Assembly: GCA_001564135.1 (NCBI GenBank)
Contig: LKNH01000034.1
Span: 1-14,953, forward strand
Direction of reading: 5' to 3'
DNA length: 14,953 bases
Source of the DNA: Halobacteriaceae archaeon Tc-Br11_E2g27
GTDB lineage: Archaea; Halobacteriota; Halobacteria; Halobacteriales; Haloarculaceae
The notes under the pieces are model-generated. The model ran no database searches, was not told the origin of the DNA, and saw nothing but the letters and a program-made list of their open reading frames with translations. The translations under genes and the position numbers were made by a program. Shown piece by piece: positions 13,771-14,953 of the stretch (within the stretch, counting starts at the first letter, position 1; the number at the start of each line of letters is the position of its first letter).

Positions 13771-13825
13771 CCGGGCGATTTCTCTCGTTCAGTGGTCCTT
13801 TTTCAATGGATGGGATATTTACGAA

Positions 13826-13834
13826 CCCTTTTGA
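13826..13834 (+). promoter_or_regulatory. weak TATA-like element for lipoprotein gene
   Basis: CCCTTTTGA is centred about 30 bp before the ATG at 13860. A second AT-rich candidate, GATATTTA (13814-13821), is about 42 bp upstream. Either could drive the gene. The match to consensus is weak. Confidence 0.3.
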
Positions 13835-13859
13835 GTGTGCTTCCCCTCCAACTTTGCAC

Positions 13860-14417
13860 ATGAAAAGCGATATTCTCGCCAAGCGCCGTCGCGTCCTTCA
13901 GGGTGCTGGCGTTGGCGGTATGGCGCTCCTCGCTGGGTGTTCAAGTCTTGGTTCGGACGACGATGCTGGTGATGATACCGGCGACAATGAAAACGGAAAT
14001 GAGACCGATGGAAACGGCGAGGCAACTCCCGAAGAATTGGACATTCCAGAGGGAGATGAACGCTCTGTCGGAATCATCGCTGCACCCGACCAGGAAGCAC
14101 TACAGGAGATTGAACTGCAGGCGCAAGCCCTCCAACAGGAGCTTCAGGAAGGCGAAATTACCGAGGAAGAGTTTCAGGAAGAACAGCAAGCACTGATAGA
14201 AGAACAACAGCGAATCACACAGCAGGCTGTTGACACGATTGTCGCAACAATCGAAGACCAGACGGACATTACCATCGACGAGCAAGTCGAGTTCGGTGTC
14301 CAAGCTACTGGTCTTCCTGTTCAATTTATCGACCTGTTGCAGGCCGATTCTGTTGAAGGGCTCGTCAGCGTTGAACTGCTCGATGAGCCAGATGACCCCG
14401 AAGACCAGGTTCCATAA
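13860..14417 (+). CDS. Tat-dependent lipoprotein with coiled-coil / SHOCT-like segment, function unknown
   Basis: A 185-residue predicted surface lipoprotein. The N-terminus has a charged region with RRR (9-11), a short hydrophobic core, and a lipobox LLAGC with the modified Cys at 27, the arrangement typical of haloarchaeal Tat lipoproteins. A low-complexity Asp/Gly/Asn linker (about 31-57) should hold the rest away from the membrane. Residues about 77-123 form a Gln/Glu-rich coiled coil, within which LQEGEITEEEFQEEQQALIE (95-114) resembles a SHOCT segment; such segments usually sit at a protein's C-terminus, but here about 70 residues follow. The remainder is acidic and predicted folded, with no recognised domain. 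The frame is open to an ATG at 13806, but only 13860 puts the Tat signal at the N-terminus. The gene is divergent from metG (119 bp). Confidence 0.88.
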   Translation: MKSDILAKRRRVLQGAGVGGMALLAGCSSLGSDDDAGDDTGDNENGNETDGNGEATPEELDIPEGDERSVGIIAAPDQEALQEIELQAQALQQELQEGEITEEEFQEEQQALIEEQQRITQQAVDTIVATIEDQTDITIDEQVEFGVQATGLPVQFIDLLQADSVEGLVSVELLDEPDDPEDQVP

Positions 14418-14430
14418 CCAACAGTACCGC

Positions 14431-14440
14431 TTTTCTTTCT
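14431..14440 (+). terminator. T-rich tract downstream of lipoprotein gene
   Basis: TTTTCTTTCT begins 14 bases after the lipoprotein stop. Archaeal transcripts often end in such T-rich tracts without a hairpin, so this is a plausible 3' end. It could also be chance AT richness before the next promoter. Confidence 0.3.
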
Positions 14441-14450
14441 ACATTCTAAC

Positions 14451-14459
14451 AAAAATATC
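14451..14459 (+). promoter_or_regulatory. TATA box for uspA pseudogene
   Basis: AAAAATATC is centred about 31 bp before the ATG at 14486, a spacing like that of the intact genes in the window. The promoter therefore looks preserved although the reading frame is broken. A small inverted repeat, AGTGT and ACACT around five bases (14470-14484), lies between it and the ATG. Confidence 0.5.
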
Positions 14460-14485
14460 TTCACCAGGTAGTGTGACATACACTC

Positions 14486-14869
14486 ATGTACGAGCGGGTG
14501 CTGATTCCCACCGATGGGTCCGCTGACGTTCAGGTAGCCATCGACCATGGAATCAAGCTTGCCAGACGCTTTGATGCGGGAGATTCACGCGCTTTCTGTA
14601 GTTGAGACAGAGCAGAGTGCAACCCTGTTAGATAGCTCCAAGTTCGAGCAACAGCGAAGGAAGGCATGGCTCCAGCCTGTATCCTTGAGTACGCCGAGTC
14701 TGCGACGGTTGATGTGATTGTGATGGCAACGAACGGCCGAACCGGCACAGAGCGAGAAATTATCGGAAGCGTTACGGAGAGTGTCGTCAGAAAGGCCTCT
14801 GTTCCGGTAGTGGTGGTCAATACCGGTTCGGATTTGAGTTGTGAAAAGAACAACCGGCCCGTTCAGTAG
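14486..14869 (+). pseudogene. universal stress protein (UspA) pseudogene, two lesions
   Basis: A single-domain UspA gene that is broken twice. The start reads MYERVLIPTDGSADVQVAID and continues to LARRFDA, then hits TGA at 14603-14605. An extra G in the GGG at 14578-14580 explains this: without it the frame continues GEIHALSVVETEQSATLLDSS-like sequence. Near 14634-14642 the match moves back to the original frame as QVRATAKEGM, then ILEYAES, VIVMATNGRTG, EIIGSVTESVV and KASVPVVVVN, to the TAG at 14867. Compared with a usual Usp of about 140-150 residues, roughly 20-30 residues are missing at this second junction, so it is probably a deletion. The ATP-site G-2x-G motif region is still recognisable. 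The first lesion alone could be a sequencing error, but the internal deletion argues for real decay. The 3' end overlaps the convergent gene by 7 bp. Confidence 0.82.
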
Positions 14870-14953
14870 AATTCGCGGACGAGGTCCATGGCATCGTCCG
14901 GGGCACCGGTTGGAATGTCAGCCATGTTTTCGGTGAGCCCTTCTCGTTGTTCG
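14863..14953 (-). CDS. C-terminal end of unidentified protein (5' part outside window)
   Basis: Only 29 C-terminal residues are visible, ending in GAPDDAMDLVREFY followed by TGA (14863-14865). The frame is open to the window edge and its composition (acidic, Asp/Glu/Arg) is like the other genes. The segment is too short to name a family. It is convergent with the UspA pseudogene and overlaps its final codons by 7 bp. Confidence 0.6.
   Translation of the reverse strand, partial: EQREGLTENMADIPTGAPDDAMDLVREFY

Noticed and set aside
1..14953. CRISPR array, insertion sequence, integrase, tRNA gene or prophage
   Set aside because: No regularly spaced repeats, transposase motifs, attachment sites or cloverleaf-like sequences were seen. 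Intergenic gaps are all under about 165 bp and the genes are mostly core functions.
1..14953. New multi-gene defence or secretion system
   Set aside because: The genes are recognisable housekeeping or common haloarchaeal families, and the unknown proteins are isolated, without nuclease, toxin or effector motifs.

Overview
The window looks like chromosomal DNA from a halophilic archaeon (class Halobacteria) with fairly balanced base composition. The signs are acidic proteins, a histidine kinase with the haloarchaeal HDIRNDL H-box, a Tat-lipobox lipoprotein, UspA-family proteins, an archaeal TmcA and a GHMP-type mevalonate-pathway decarboxylase. Several genes have a TATA-like element 25-35 nt before the ATG and no Shine-Dalgarno sequence, which fits leaderless transcripts. 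I see no tRNA or rRNA gene, CRISPR array, insertion sequence or integrase. No gene-free stretch exceeds about 125 bases.

Layout. 1-1874 (-): multi-PAS sensor histidine kinase, cut by the window edge. 1998-2861 (+): tandem-domain UspA protein, divergent from the kinase. 3024-3533 (+): four-helix membrane protein of unknown function. 3559-4764 (-): Eis-like GNAT acetyltransferase with an SCP2-like C-terminus. 4872-8683 (+): three tightly spaced genes, mvaD (isoprenoid synthesis), tmcA (tRNA-Met wobble acetylation) and a DUF456-type membrane protein, probably one transcript. 8737-9732 (+): SppA-type membrane peptidase with its own TATA box. 9857-11032 (+): PiT-family transporter whose two signature motifs are both altered, preceded by short direct repeats. 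11086-11505 (+): small four-helix membrane protein. 11617-13740 (-): methionyl-tRNA synthetase with a fused C-terminal tRNA-binding domain. 13860-14417 (+): Tat-exported lipoprotein with an internal coiled coil and SHOCT-like segment. 14486-14869 (+): UspA pseudogene. 14863-14953 (-): C-terminus of an unidentified gene.

How they fit together. Most genes are housekeeping: archaeal lipid precursors (mvaD), translation (tmcA, metG), membrane protein quality control (sppA, perhaps with DUF456), and phosphate or anion uptake (PiT). The left edge pairs a multi-PAS sensor with a divergent universal stress protein. I find no convincing new multi-gene system. The points most worth a second look are the PiT signature changes with their upstream repeats, the perfect hairpin next to the mvaD start codon, the twice-lesioned uspA gene that still has its promoter, and the lipoprotein with an unusually placed SHOCT-like segment.
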